A stretch of 64,000 bases of DNA, taken from Parvularcula sp964556115. GTDB taxonomy: Bacteria; Pseudomonadota; Alphaproteobacteria; Caulobacterales; Parvularculaceae. Location of the stretch: assembly GCA_964556115.1 (NCBI GenBank), contig CAZKVC010000005.1, positions 143,889 to 207,888 on the forward strand, in the 5' to 3' direction. Both the position numbers and the translations under genes were made by a program. The stretch's first letter is position 1. Each line of letters begins with the position of its first letter. The notes under the pieces were generated by a model, which was not told where the DNA came from, ran no database searches, and saw only the letters and a list, made by a program, of their open reading frames with translations. Positions 31,534 to 40,908 of this stretch are shown here, in pieces.

Positions 31534-34500
31534 ATGCTGCGCTCCATCTTCGGTTTCGAGTTCGCCTATCAGACCCGCGGCGCGGCCTTCTTCGCGATCA
31601 CGCTTCTCTTCTTCCTACTGACTTTCGGCGCGATGACGCTGGACGAGCTGCAGATCGGCAGCTCGGAATCGGTGAACATCAATTCGCCCATGGTTGCGTT
31701 CCAGATCATCACGGTGATGGTGTCGGTCGGGCTTTTCATCCCGGTCGTCTTCCTCTCCAGCGGGCTGATCCGCGATATCGGTTTCAAGACCGAAGAGACC
31801 TTCCGCTCGACCCCGGTGGGCGACCGGACGATGATGCTCGGCCGCTTCCTCGGCGGCATGGCGGCAGTATGGCTCTGCTTCCTGTCCGTACCCGCCGGTT
31901 TCCTTCTCGGCTCCGTCATGCCCTGGCTCGACCAGGAGCAGATCGGCCCCCTCTATATCGGCCCGGTCCTTCAGATGACGTTCACCCTGGGGCTCCTCAA
32001 TCTCTTCATCGCCGGGACGATCATGTTCACGGTGGCGAATCTCACCCGGTCGATGATGGCGACCTGGGTCGCCCTGGTCGCCCTCTTCGTCGGCCTCGGC
32101 ATCGGCGCGTCCCTCAGCACGGAAATGGAATCGCGGACCCTCGCCGCGCTGATCGAGCCCCTGGGCATCAACGCGGCAAGCGAACAGGTCCGCTTCTTCA
32201 CCCCCGCAGAGCGCAATACCGAGGCACCGGACCTTAAAGGCGAGTTTCTTACCAACCGGATCATCTGGGTGGGGATCAGCCTGGCCATCCTCGCATTGAA
32301 CCTCCTTGCCCCGCGCGGCATCCGCCGGCCTGGGTTCCTCAAGTCGAAGAAGGTCTCGAAAAGCCCGGCCGCCGCTGCCCTCAAGCAGGTGAGCCTGCCC
32401 CGGGTGGAGCCTGCGCCGCTTTACACCTCGAACTGGCAGCAATTCAGCAAGCGGGTCCGCTTCGAGACCTTCGGTATCCTGCGCTCGGTCGCGTTCTGGA
32501 TCGTCGTGGGGCTGTCGCTCCTGAATGCAGGCTTTGCGCTCCTCAATCTGGGGAACATGTACGGCTCATCGAGCCACCCCCTCACCCGTCTGGCCATCGA
32601 CGCCCTTCTCGGTTCCTTCACCTTCGTGCCGATCGTCGTGGCCGTCTATTATTCGGCCGAGCTGATCTGGCGCGAGCGTGGGTTCAGGTTCAACGACATC
32701 ATCGAGGCGACCCCGACGCCCTCCTGGGTCTTCATGGGCGCCAAGTTCGCGGCGGTCGCCGTGGTTCTCGTCCTGATCGCGGTGGCAGCAACCGTCACCG
32801 CCGTCGTGACCCAGGCATTCCGCGGCTACACGGTATTCGAGCTCGATCAGTATGCGCTGCGGCTTTTCGTGAGCTTCGTCGTCGAGTTCCTGATCCTCAC
32901 GGTCCTTGCCATGTTCCTGCAGGTCCTGGCGAACAACAAATGGCTGGGGATGGGTCTCTTCCTTGCCTATTTCGTCTTCCGCCTGGTCATGGGCAATCTC
33001 GGTTTCGACCATGTCCTCTACAACCCCGGCTCGGGCATCAATCTCGACTATTCGGATATGAACGGGTACGGATTGTCAGATTACAAGACCGGATGGATGA
33101 GCCTCTACTGGCTGCTCTTCAGCGTGCTGCTCGGCCTTCTGACCTTCGCCCTTTGGGACCGTGGCCAGCTCGACCCGATCCTGTCGCGTCTGAAGCGCCT
33201 TCCGAGCCGCTATAGCCGCAACACGGCCATGGCGAGCGTCGTTGTCCTGGTCGCGTTCGCCGGGGTGGGAAGCTTCATCTTCTACAACACCAATGTCCTG
33301 AACACCTACCAGAACCAGGATAGTTTCGAGGACCGCGCGGAGGCTTATGAGCGCCGCTGGCGCTACGCGGAGTTCCAGCCGCAGCCGAGCCTGACCTCGG
33401 TCGAGCTGGACGTCGATCTCTACCCGCAGGAGCGGCGCTATACCGCCGAGGTCGATTATGTCCTCGAAAACAGGACCGAGGCCCCTCTCACCGAGGTCCA
33501 TGTGGACTATGGTTGGGGCACGGACGTTCTCAGCCAGTCCATCGAGGGCGCGAGCCTGAAGGAGGCGGACGAGGACGACCTTCACTACGTCTTCGCTTTC
33601 GAGCCGGCGCTTCAGCCCGGCGAGAGCCGCGCGATGACGGCGAAGGTCGCCCAGACCAATCCCGGCTTTCCGAATACCGGCAGCTCGAGCACCGTTCGGC
33701 GCAACGGCACCTTCTTCAACAACACCCAGAGCCTGCCGCAGATCGGCTGGGGGCAGACGAAGATCCTCTCCGACCGCGCCGAGCGCCGCAAGCGCGGCCT
33801 TCAGGAAGACGAGCGGGTGCCGAAGCTCGAAGACGAGCGCTACTGGAACAGGAATTTCCTGGGCGGCAGCGGATGGATCGACTTCGAGGCAAGGATCACC
33901 ACCGATGCCGACCAGATCGCCATCGCACCGGGCTATCTCGTCAGCGAGGAAACCAACGGCGACCGGCGCACCTTCCACTACCGGCAGGATGTTCCGATCC
34001 AGGACTTCTATTCCGTCCAGTCGGCCGATTTCGAAGTCGCCGAGGACACCTGGAAAGCGCCTGAAGGCATGGACGATGTGGCGCTGCAGATCTTCTACGA
34101 CAGCTCCCACCCCTTCAATATCGATGTGATGATGAAGGCCCTGAAGCTCAGCCTGTCGCGGTACACGGAGGCTTTCGCACCCTTCCAGTACCGGCAGATG
34201 CGTATTCAGGAATTCCCCTATGGCAGCTTCGCGCAGAGCTTCCCGAACACCGTTCCCTATTCGGAGAATATCGGTTTCATCATTGACCTGACCAAGGAGA
34301 ACGCCATCGACCCGGTGACCTATGTCACGGCCCACGAGGTGGCGCACCAGTGGTTCGGACACCAGCTTTCGGCGTCGCAGCTGCAGGGCGCCAGCATGCT
34401 CAGCGAGACCTTCTCGCAGTATGGCGCGCTTCTGGTGATGGAAGATGTCTACGGCAAGGAGCACATGCGGCGGTTCCTCGCCTATGAGCTCGACCGCTAT

Positions 34501-35151
34501 CTTTCCGGACGGGCCAGCGAACCCTTGCAGGAGTTGCCGCTCTACCGGGTGGAGGCGCAGGGCTATATCCACTACCAGAAGGGCGGCCTGGTCATGTATC
34601 TGCTTCGCGACCAGCTTGGCGAGGAGGTCGTCAACCGCTCGATCGCCCGGATGATCGACGAATGGGCCTACAAGTCCGACCCCTATCCGCGGTCCGTGGA
34701 CTATCTCGAGATCCTGCGTGAGGAAGCAGGTCCCGAGCACGATGATCTCATCACGGATCTGTTCGAGCGGATCGTCCTCTACGATGTCGAGGCAGCCTCC
34801 GCATCGGCGACCGAGCGGCAGGACGGACGTTGGGATGTGACCGTGACGGTCGATGCGACCAAGCTCGTCGCCGACGGCGAGGGCAACGAGACCGAGGAGC
34901 CTTTCGCGATGGAGGTCGATCTTGGCGTCTTCTCCGAGCACCCCAAGGACGTGAAAGACGGGGACGAGCACATCATCCTCTTCGACCGCGTGGACCTTGA
35001 GAGCGGCGAGAGGACCTTCACGGTCACCGTCGACGAGCGGCCCGCCCATATCGGCGTCGATCCCTACAACAAGCTGATCGACCGCCTGCCGGACAACAAT
35101 ATCGTCCGTGTCGGCACGGTATCGGAAGGCGGGCCGGACGCAGCGCTTTGA
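31534..35151 (+). CDS. ABC transporter permease fused to M1-family aminopeptidase
   Basis: A 1205-residue fusion. Residues 1-260 and about 300-590 carry two sets of ABC-2-type membrane helices. Residues 600-1200 form an M1-like (gluzincin) peptidase domain, expected on the periplasmic side, with the zinc motif HEVAHQWFGHQ (H934, H938) and the downstream Glu in MLSETFSQY. The exopeptidase GAMEN motif is replaced by SENIGFI, and the distal Glu is 19 rather than 18 residues after the second His. Proteins with this architecture occur in several Proteobacteria and Bacteroidota with no clear function. With the ATPase gene it forms a two-gene operon; it may export and trim peptides, which is inference. 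Confidence 0.9.
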   Translation: MLRSIFGFEFAYQTRGAAFFAITLLFFLLTFGAMTLDELQIGSSESVNINSPMVAFQIITVMVSVGLFIPVVFLSSGLIRDIGFKTEETFRSTPVGDRTMMLGRFLGGMAAVWLCFLSVPAGFLLGSVMPWLDQEQIGPLYIGPVLQMTFTLGLLNLFIAGTIMFTVANLTRSMMATWVALVALFVGLGIGASLSTEMESRTLAALIEPLGINAASEQVRFFTPAERNTEAPDLKGEFLTNRIIWVGISLAILALNLLAPRGIRRPGFLKSKKVSKSPAAAALKQVSLPRVEPAPLYTSNWQQFSKRVRFETFGILRSVAFWIVVGLSLLNAGFALLNLGNMYGSSSHPLTRLAIDALLGSFTFVPIVVAVYYSAELIWRERGFRFNDIIEATPTPSWVFMGAKFAAVAVVLVLIAVAATVTAVVTQAFRGYTVFELDQYALRLFVSFVVEFLILTVLAMFLQVLANNKWLGMGLFLAYFVFRLVMGNLGFDHVLYNPGSGINLDYSDMNGYGLSDYKTGWMSLYWLLFSVLLGLLTFALWDRGQLDPILSRLKRLPSRYSRNTAMASVVVLVAFAGVGSFIFYNTNVLNTYQNQDSFEDRAEAYERRWRYAEFQPQPSLTSVELDVDLYPQERRYTAEVDYVLENRTEAPLTEVHVDYGWGTDVLSQSIEGASLKEADEDDLHYVFAFEPALQPGESRAMTAKVAQTNPGFPNTGSSSTVRRNGTFFNNTQSLPQIGWGQTKILSDRAERRKRGLQEDERVPKLEDERYWNRNFLGGSGWIDFEARITTDADQIAIAPGYLVSEETNGDRRTFHYRQDVPIQDFYSVQSADFEVAEDTWKAPEGMDDVALQIFYDSSHPFNIDVMMKALKLSLSRYTEAFAPFQYRQMRIQEFPYGSFAQSFPNTVPYSENIGFIIDLTKENAIDPVTYVTAHEVAHQWFGHQLSASQLQGASMLSETFSQYGALLVMEDVYGKEHMRRFLAYELDRYLSGRASEPLQELPLYRVEAQGYIHYQKGGLVMYLLRDQLGEEVVNRSIARMIDEWAYKSDPYPRSVDYLEILREEAGPEHDDLITDLFERIVLYDVEAASASATERQDGRWDVTVTVDATKLVADGEGNETEEPFAMEVDLGVFSEHPKDVKDGDEHIILFDRVDLESGERTFTVTVDERPAHIGVDPYNKLIDRLPDNNIVRVGTVSEGGPDAAL

Positions 35152-35167
35152 GGACGGGTACGGCTGC

Positions 35168-35193
35168 GGCCCGGTCTCGACAGCCGGGCCCTT
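35168..35193 (+). terminator. Hairpin after the M1-fusion gene
   Basis: GGCCCGG (35168-35174), 9-base loop, CCGGGCC (35184-35190), followed by CTTCC. A strong stem 17 bases after the stop codon but with almost no T-run, so termination may be partial. Confidence 0.45.
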
Positions 35194-35234
35194 CCGCCGC
35201 AAAGCTCCCTCCTCATTCGAGGGGAGAGTGACCC

Positions 35235-35984
35235 ATGAAGCCGATCCACCGCCGCAGCTTCCTCGCCATGACGGCTGGGCTCGGCCTTGCGGCCTGCAGC
35301 ACCGCTGAGCAGGAGGCGATTCTGCGCGGGGTCATTGGCAGTCCCGGCGGCGCTGGCGGGACCGCAGGCCTCACCGCCGCGGAAGCTGCAGCAGGCATCC
35401 GGGAAGCGCTCAGTCAGGGCACCTCGGCGGCGGTCGCGCAGGTCGGCCGCAGCGGGGGCTATTTCTCCGATCCGGTCATCCGCATTCCGCTGCCTCCGAG
35501 GCTCGCAAGCCTGCAATCCACCCTCTCCCGTTACGGCCTGTCCGGGTTGCTCGACGACCTCGAACGCCAGATCAACCGCGGCGCCGAAGCGGCCGCGCCC
35601 GAGGCCCGCGGCATCTTTCTCGATGCGATCCGCAGCATGACGATCTCGGACGCGCTCACGATCGTCAGGGGTTCGGAGACGGCAGCGACGGATTATTTCG
35701 AGCGGCGCACCACCCCGGCCCTGACCCGGCTTTTCACCCCGGCCATGGAGCGTGCCCTCCAGCACACGGGCGCCATCCAGACCTTCGACCGCCTGAGGGC
35801 GCAGCTTCAAGCCGTGCCCCTGGCGCCTGAGCTCGGGGCGGATGCGAAGCGGGACCTGATCCAGCACGGCGTCGGCAGGGGTCTGGACGGGCTTTTCCAT
35901 TACGTTGCGGAGGAAGAGCGCTCCATCAGGCGCAACCCGGCCAAACGCACCACCGCGATCCTCAAAAAGGTCTTCGGCGCCTAG
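35235..35984 (+). CDS. DUF4197 family lipoprotein
   Basis: A 249-residue protein with a Tat-like N-terminus (HRRSFLAMTAG) and lipobox LAAC, so it is probably exported folded and lipid-anchored. The mature part matches DUF4197: EAAAGIREALSQGTSAAV, DPVIRIPLPPRL, ITDALTIVRG-like SISDAL-type region (MTISDALTIVRGSETAATDYF) and the C-terminal LDGLFHYVAEEERSIRRNP. The family is all-helical and of unknown function. GGGGAG lies 9 bases before the ATG. Its TAG stop lies in a 14-base palindrome (35983-35996). Confidence 0.88.
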   Translation: MKPIHRRSFLAMTAGLGLAACSTAEQEAILRGVIGSPGGAGGTAGLTAAEAAAGIREALSQGTSAAVAQVGRSGGYFSDPVIRIPLPPRLASLQSTLSRYGLSGLLDDLERQINRGAEAAAPEARGIFLDAIRSMTISDALTIVRGSETAATDYFERRTTPALTRLFTPAMERALQHTGAIQTFDRLRAQLQAVPLAPELGADAKRDLIQHGVGRGLDGLFHYVAEEERSIRRNPAKRTTAILKKVFGA

Positions 35985-36073
35985 GGTCCGGACCCTGTGT
36001 GAGGTTCTTTCACTTTTGAGCAAGGACAGGACCCTATTGGATGCTCTCGTTTTCGTGAACATCCGGAGTTCCC

Positions 36074-36343
36074 ATGTCCGCCTTCATCATTCGCGCCTAT
36101 CAGGTCCTCGCCTATGTCGGTTTCGTCCTCATCTTCGGCGGGGTGACGGGGGCCATGTGGTTTGCTGGCGAGAACCTCGATCACCCGGAGATCTTCACGG
36201 TGGCCGGTCTGATCATCGGCCTCATCCTGGGCGTCGGTTTCGCCGGAATTGCGATCACTCTCATCGACACGCGCAACCAGCTCGTGAAGCTGAACACCCT
36301 GATCGCTGCGAAAGCGGGCGCGGAACCCTCTTACGCCGAGTAG
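36074..36343 (+). CDS. Small two-helix membrane protein, unknown function
   Basis: An 89-residue protein with two long membrane helices (about 8-30 and 40-64) and a short cytoplasmic C-terminal helix ending KAGAEPSYAE. No family recognised. CGGAG lies 7 bases before the ATG. It is followed 42 bases later by the FAD-linked dehydrogenase gene on the same strand, so co-transcription is possible, but no functional link is evident. Confidence 0.6.
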   Translation: MSAFIIRAYQVLAYVGFVLIFGGVTGAMWFAGENLDHPEIFTVAGLIIGLILGVGFAGIAITLIDTRNQLVKLNTLIAAKAGAEPSYAE

Positions 36344-36385
36344 GCTCATCTTGCGCGAAGGCCGCCCTCCGCGCATGTCGTCCCT

Positions 36386-37798
36386 ATGACGACCATCGAC
36401 GCCGCTATCCTCGACAAGCTCTCCAGCCTCGCCGGACCGAAGGGCGTGGTGCCCGATGATGCGCGGGCTCCGCACCTTGAAGAATGGCGGGGCCGCTGGC
36501 CCGGCGAGAGCCCGCTGATCCTGGCCCCCGGTTCCACCGAAGAGCTCGCGCAGGTCATGGCAGCGGCCTATGAGCACGACATCGCCATCGTCCCGCAAGG
36601 CGGCCATACCGGCCTCGTCGGCGGGGCGGCCGCGAAGGGCGAAGTGATCGTCTCGACCAAAAGGCTGCGCGCGGTCCGCGAGGTCGCGCCGGAGGGTTTC
36701 ACCATGACCCTCGAGGCAGGTGTGACCCTGGCTGAAGCGCAGGACATCGCAAAGAAGGAAGACCGGCTCTTCCCGCTTTCCATCGGCGCCGAAGGAACGG
36801 CGAATATAGGCGGCGTGCTGAGTACCAATGCCGGCGGCGTGCACGTCCTGCGCTACGGCAATGCGCGCGACCTCGTCCTGGGGCTCGAGGTCGTCCTGCC
36901 CGACGGTCGGATCTGGAACGGTCTCAACGCGCTACGCAAGAACAATACGGGCTACGATCTCAAGCACCTCTTCATGGGGGGCGAGGGCACACTCGGCATC
37001 ATCACCGCGGCGGTCCTCAAGCTCTACCCGCGGCCGAAGGATCACGTGACCGCCCTTCTCGCCGTGCCTTCGGCGAAGGCGGCGGTCAGCCTCCTGTCGA
37101 TGGCGCAGGACCGCTCCGGCGGCCAGCTCGGCAGTTTCGAGCTGATGGGCGGGCCGATGGTCGATCTCGTGCTGGAAAGCTTTCCGGAGATGAAGCGGCC
37201 GATCGAAACCGAAGCGTCCTACTACGTCCTGGCCGAATTCGCCTCCGGGCAACGCGGCGCCCTTCGCGACATGGCCGAAGGGGTGCTCGAGCAGGCCTTC
37301 GAGGAAGAGCTCGTCTCGGACGGCGTCATCGCCGCGTCCGAAGCGCAAGGGGCGGAGCTCTGGGAGCTGCGCCACCGGGCGACCGAAGCGATGAAGAAAG
37401 ACCCGAGCCCTTGCGTCAAATGCGACGTCAGTGTGCCGATCTCTTCCATACCGGACTTCCTTCGCGATGCTGACGAAGCCGTTCTGGCGAAGGAACCTGG
37501 TGCACGGATCATCGCCTTCGGGCATATGGGCGACGGCAATATCCACTACGACATTCTCGGCCCCACCGAAGGCGATCACCGGGCATGGGGCGACCGTATG
37601 GCCGCCTTCGAGCGGATGGTGCACGACGTGACGATATACCATGGAGGCTCGATCTCCGCCGAGCACGGCATCGGTCAGCTCAAGCGGGACGAACTTGCCG
37701 AAAGGAAAGGCGAGGTCGAAATGGACCTGATGCGGACGATCAAGCGCTCGCTCGATCCCAAGGGCTTGATGAACCCGGGCAAGCTCCTGAACCCCTGA
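36386..37798 (+). CDS. FAD-binding oxidoreductase (D-2-hydroxyglutarate/D-lactate dehydrogenase type)
   Basis: A 470-residue flavoprotein of the VAO/GlcD family. The FAD-binding domain includes VPQGGHTGLVGGA (near residue 70) and SIGAEGTANIGGVLSTNAGG (near 132); the C-terminal FAD-oxidase domain has FGHMGDGNIHYDI and SAEHGIGQLKRDEL. The layout matches D-2-hydroxyacid dehydrogenases, with D-2-hydroxyglutarate dehydrogenase the most likely; D-lactate or glycolate are alternatives. Its stop codon directly abuts the stop of the convergent kinase gene. Confidence 0.88.
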   Translation: MTTIDAAILDKLSSLAGPKGVVPDDARAPHLEEWRGRWPGESPLILAPGSTEELAQVMAAAYEHDIAIVPQGGHTGLVGGAAAKGEVIVSTKRLRAVREVAPEGFTMTLEAGVTLAEAQDIAKKEDRLFPLSIGAEGTANIGGVLSTNAGGVHVLRYGNARDLVLGLEVVLPDGRIWNGLNALRKNNTGYDLKHLFMGGEGTLGIITAAVLKLYPRPKDHVTALLAVPSAKAAVSLLSMAQDRSGGQLGSFELMGGPMVDLVLESFPEMKRPIETEASYYVLAEFASGQRGALRDMAEGVLEQAFEEELVSDGVIAASEAQGAELWELRHRATEAMKKDPSPCVKCDVSVPISSIPDFLRDADEAVLAKEPGARIIAFGHMGDGNIHYDILGPTEGDHRAWGDRMAAFERMVHDVTIYHGGSISAEHGIGQLKRDELAERKGEVEMDLMRTIKRSLDPKGLMNPGKLLNP

Positions 37799-38872
37799 TC
37801 AGCGCAGCCGTGCTGGGTCGTCCTCGCCGAGCGGAACGCTGATCCGCATGTAAAAGCCGGGCTCGTCCGTCTTCTGCTCAACGGTCGACCCGAGCTGGCT
37901 CGAAAGGTTCGAGATCAGTGCACGGCCGATCCCGGTTGTCTTCGCTTCGGCCCCGGCGGGCAGACCGGTCCCATTGTCGCGAAAGACCACTGAAAGTTCT
38001 TTGTCGGACGCTTCGATCTCGGCGGTGATGAGGGGTTTCTCGACGCCGCCAAATGCATGCTTGATCGAATTGAGAACAAGCTCGTTGAGCGCGAGCGCCA
38101 GGGGGACGACAGCGTCGATGGAAAGCCGCGCCTCCCCTTTCCGGGTCACCTTTGCCTCGATCGAGCGGTCCTTGCCGAGACTTGTCACCGTGTCGGTGAG
38201 AATTTCGCCCAGGAAACCCACCGCTTCGATCTGATTATGCCCGCCGGTCTGGTAGAGCCGGCCATGGATATCGGCCAGCACGGCCACGCGCGAAGCGATG
38301 TCGGAAAAGGCCTTGGTCGCCTTCTCATCCTCGATGCCGCGCGACTGAAGGCGCAGCATGGACGAAACCAGCGCGAGATTGTTCTTTACGCGGTGATTGA
38401 CCTCGTAGAGCAGCGTTTCCTTCGCCTGAAGCGCCGCCGCGAGCTCCCGCTTCGAAGCCAGCTCGGCCGTCCTGTCCGACAGGGTCAGGACCGACGCGAC
38501 CTGGTTGCCGTCTTCGTCGAAGACCGGTTGTGCCGTGCCTATCGCGTCGACGACGACGCCGTCAGGCCTGCGGATTTTCCAGTGCGCGTCGGTGACCGTC
38601 TCACCCTTCAGAACAGCCCGGGCGAGGGGCAGCTCTTCGGGCACGAAAGGCTCCTCCTCGATCGTGAGAAGCTGATAGGCATCGGAATAGTCCTCCGGCG
38701 TCACGTCGAGACGTTTCACGCCGTGGATGGCCGCCGCGGCGGAGTTGACGAAAACCAGGCGGCCTTCTTCATCGGCGACGATGACCCCTTCGGCCAGCTG
38801 CTCGAGCGCCGCCAGAATCAGCGGCTGCCGACTAAGGCCGAGGGTGCGGACCAGCTCATCAATCAAACTCAT
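37799..38872 (-). CDS. PAS-domain sensor histidine kinase, HisKA_2 type
   Basis: A 357-residue soluble kinase with no membrane segment. A PAS domain covers about residues 18-138 (ADEEGRLVFVNSAAAAIHG); the HisKA_2 dimerisation domain has LLYEVNHRVKNNLALVSSML with phospho-acceptor His160; the ATPase domain shows the N box ALNELVLNSIKHAF and the G box FRDNGTGLP. Kinases of this type feed the general stress (PhyR/EcfG) or light/oxygen responses in alphaproteobacteria, but no response regulator is adjacent. A 6-bp hairpin (GATGCC/GGCATC) lies in its leader just before the ATG. Confidence 0.9.
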   Translation of the reverse strand: MSLIDELVRTLGLSRQPLILAALEQLAEGVIVADEEGRLVFVNSAAAAIHGVKRLDVTPEDYSDAYQLLTIEEEPFVPEELPLARAVLKGETVTDAHWKIRRPDGVVVDAIGTAQPVFDEDGNQVASVLTLSDRTAELASKRELAAALQAKETLLYEVNHRVKNNLALVSSMLRLQSRGIEDEKATKAFSDIASRVAVLADIHGRLYQTGGHNQIEAVGFLGEILTDTVTSLGKDRSIEAKVTRKGEARLSIDAVVPLALALNELVLNSIKHAFGGVEKPLITAEIEASDKELSVVFRDNGTGLPAGAEAKTTGIGRALISNLSSQLGSTVEQKTDEPGFYMRISVPLGEDDPARLR

Positions 38873-38974
38873 GGGATGCCAGGAACTCCGTGTCCGGCAT
38901 CCGAGCCGGTTCAGCCCCGCGCCTTACCAGCAAGACAATCGCCTGTCAGGCAAAATGCGTAATGTGACGAAAAC

Positions 38975-39415
38975 TCAGGCTTCGGGCCGTTTCGGCATGA
39001 CATAGGTCACGATCGCATGGCTCGCCGGTTTGGGCGCATCCTTGGCCCGAAGGTCGACCTCCACCACCACACTCGCCCGGCCGAACTTCATGATCGTTGC
39101 CTCGGCAACGAGCACCTCGCCCTGACAGGGCCTGAGGAAGTTGATCGAGAGGTTCGAGGTCAGCGCCATCGGCGTGATCCCCGCCCGCGTGAAGATCGCG
39201 GCATAGGCCGCGTGATCGGCGAGCGCCATCTGGGTCGGGCCGGAAATGAAGCCGCCGGGGCGAAGCTGCTCTTCGCCGCAGGCGAGCTCGATCGTCACGC
39301 TTCCCTCTTCGGCGCGGGTCAGTTTCGGCATGGCAGCCGCGCTCTTGAAGCCCTGCTCGAAAAAGGCGTTCATCTCGGCCAGGGAAACGGCGGGAGGTCT
39401 CGCAGCGTCGCTCAT
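38975..39415 (-). CDS. PaaI-family hotdog thioesterase
   Basis: A 146-residue hotdog-fold protein of the PaaI/acyl-CoA thioesterase group. RPGGFISGPTQMALADHAAYAAIF contains the usual Gly and Asp of the active-site helix, and the last strand has NLSINFLRPCQGEVLVAEA. It probably hydrolyses aryl- or acyl-CoA esters. The ATG at 39415 is preferred to the GTG one codon upstream. It stands alone between the kinase and yaaA, divergent from the latter. Confidence 0.85.
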   Translation of the reverse strand: MSDAARPPAVSLAEMNAFFEQGFKSAAAMPKLTRAEEGSVTIELACGEEQLRPGGFISGPTQMALADHAAYAAIFTRAGITPMALTSNLSINFLRPCQGEVLVAEATIMKFGRASVVVEVDLRAKDAPKPASHAIVTYVMPKRPEA

Positions 39416-39495
39416 CACGCCGGTCTAGCGGCCGCCGGGCGGGGGCGGCAAGCGAGGCACTACCCCGGCGCCGTGATCGCCGTTAGGAAGACGCC

Positions 39496-40254
39496 ATGTT
39501 GCTAGTTCTCTCCCCGGCCAAGAACCTCGACTTCGAGCCTGCTCACCGGCATCCCAGGACGACCAAGCCGCGTTTTCCCGACGAAACCGCTGAGCTGGTC
39601 ACCGTCCTGCGGAAGAAGAAGCCTGCCGAAATCGGCGGGCTGATGAAGCTCTCCGAGAAGCTCGCCACCCTCAATGCCGAACGCTTCAAGGCGTTTGGCG
39701 AACAGAGCCGCAAACCGGCGATCCTCGCATTCAACGGCGATGTCTATCGCGGCCTCGACGCAGCCAGCCTCGATGCGGAAGGCCTGCGGGAAGCGCAAAC
39801 CCGGCTGCGCATTCTGTCAGGCCTCTACGGCATCCTGCGCCCGCTCGACGCGATCGAACCCTACCGGCTCGAGATGGGGACGAAGCTCTCCACGGAGCGC
39901 GGCGAAAACCTTTACGATTTCTGGGGGGACCGCATCGCCGAAGCCCTGGACAACGAGCTCGGTGGCGCGCCCCTCATCAACCTCGCCTCCCAGGAATATT
40001 TCAAGGCCGCGAAAGGCCTGAAGGCCGAGGTCATCACCCCCGTCTTCAAGGACGAAAAGGACGGCCATCTGCGAAGCCTTGGTCTGTTCGCCAAGCTCGC
40101 GCGCGGAATGATGGCGCGTTTCGCTGTCGATGAAGGGCTCGACCGGCCCGAAGCGCTGAAGGATTTCACCGGCGGCGGCTACCGTTTCGCACCCGGGCTC
40201 TCCTCCGATCGCGAGTGGGTGTTCACGAGGCCGCAGCCTCCCAAGAAGAGCTGA
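39496..40254 (+). CDS. yaaA: Peroxide stress protein YaaA
   Basis: A 252-residue YaaA (DUF328) protein. In E. coli it lowers free iron and limits damage under hydrogen peroxide stress. The diagnostic N-terminus MLLVLSPAKNLDFEP, the AILAFNGDVYRGLDA segment, LSGLYGILRPLDAIEPYRLEMG and NLASQEYFKA are all present. The length is as expected. TTAGGAAG lies 6 bases before the ATG. Single gene. Confidence 0.96.
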   Translation: MLLVLSPAKNLDFEPAHRHPRTTKPRFPDETAELVTVLRKKKPAEIGGLMKLSEKLATLNAERFKAFGEQSRKPAILAFNGDVYRGLDAASLDAEGLREAQTRLRILSGLYGILRPLDAIEPYRLEMGTKLSTERGENLYDFWGDRIAEALDNELGGAPLINLASQEYFKAAKGLKAEVITPVFKDEKDGHLRSLGLFAKLARGMMARFAVDEGLDRPEALKDFTGGGYRFAPGLSSDREWVFTRPQPPKKS

Positions 40255-40290
40255 CGCTCTTCGTTCTTGCCAGATGGGCATGGTCGCCCT

Positions 40291-40305
40291 TAACCTTCTG
40301 TTCAT
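40291..40305 (+). promoter_or_regulatory. Weak CtrA-like site
   Basis: TTAA at 40291-40294, seven bases, TTCA at 40302-40305; one mismatch from TTAA-N7-TTAA. It lies 15 bases before the YbjN-like gene start, overlapping the probable ribosome-binding region. Confidence 0.2.
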
Positions 40306-40320
40306 CAAGGAGGGCAGGCC

Positions 40321-40908
40321 ATGTTCCGCATTCTCGCCGTTGCAGCGGCATTACTCACGTCGACCGCTGCCGCGCAACTTTCCGACGCCCAGGCGCGCAA
40401 GGTGCTGACCGATGTCAACGCCAGCACCATCGCGCCGGTCCTGCGCAATGCGGGCATGAACCCCCAGACGACCACGATCCTCGGCGAGGATGCGCTGGTG
40501 CTGAAGGGCGGCGGCATGACCACGGTGCTGCGGCCCCGGGTCTGCAACCCCAACTGCGTCGGCCTCCTCGTCTACACCGTGGTCCGCGGCAGCGCTCCCG
40601 CCGATTCGCTGAACGCGTTCAACGAGACCACCGCCCCGACCAGCGCTTACGTGCATCAGGGCAATACGGTGCTGTCGCGTTACCTGATCGCCGATCACGG
40701 GATCACGGCAGGCACGTTCCTGGTCAATGTCGCGGTTTTCAACAGCACTGTGGACAAGTGGCTGAACAACAGCCGGTCCGCCGCTGCGCTTTCGGTGTCG
40801 CTGGACGGCTCCATGCCGTCCGATATCGACAGCGAGACCGAGGCCTTCCTGGCCGAGATCGCCAAGCGGCCCGACCTGATGACCGAACGGCCAGCCGACG
40901 CCTATTAG
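40321..40908 (+). CDS. Secreted YbjN-domain-like protein
   Basis: A 195-residue protein with a signal peptide (FRILAVAAALLTSTAAAQ). The mature domain has the YbjN pattern of a two-strand-helix fold resembling type III secretion chaperones: SLNAFNETTAPTSAYVHQG, then LSRYLIADHGITAGTFLVNV and VDKWLNNS. Two Cys close together (VCNPNC) may form a disulfide. Function unknown. CAAGGAGG lies 9 bases before the ATG. Its TAG is part of a palindrome that also supplies the stop of the convergent gene. Confidence 0.7.
   Translation: MFRILAVAAALLTSTAAAQLSDAQARKVLTDVNASTIAPVLRNAGMNPQTTTILGEDALVLKGGGMTTVLRPRVCNPNCVGLLVYTVVRGSAPADSLNAFNETTAPTSAYVHQGNTVLSRYLIADHGITAGTFLVNVAVFNSTVDKWLNNSRSAAALSVSLDGSMPSDIDSETEAFLAEIAKRPDLMTERPADAY

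Noticed and set aside
33076..35202. Long minus-strand frame opposite the M1 fusion
   Set aside because: Shadow of the plus-strand gene; no ribosome-binding site or recognisable domain.
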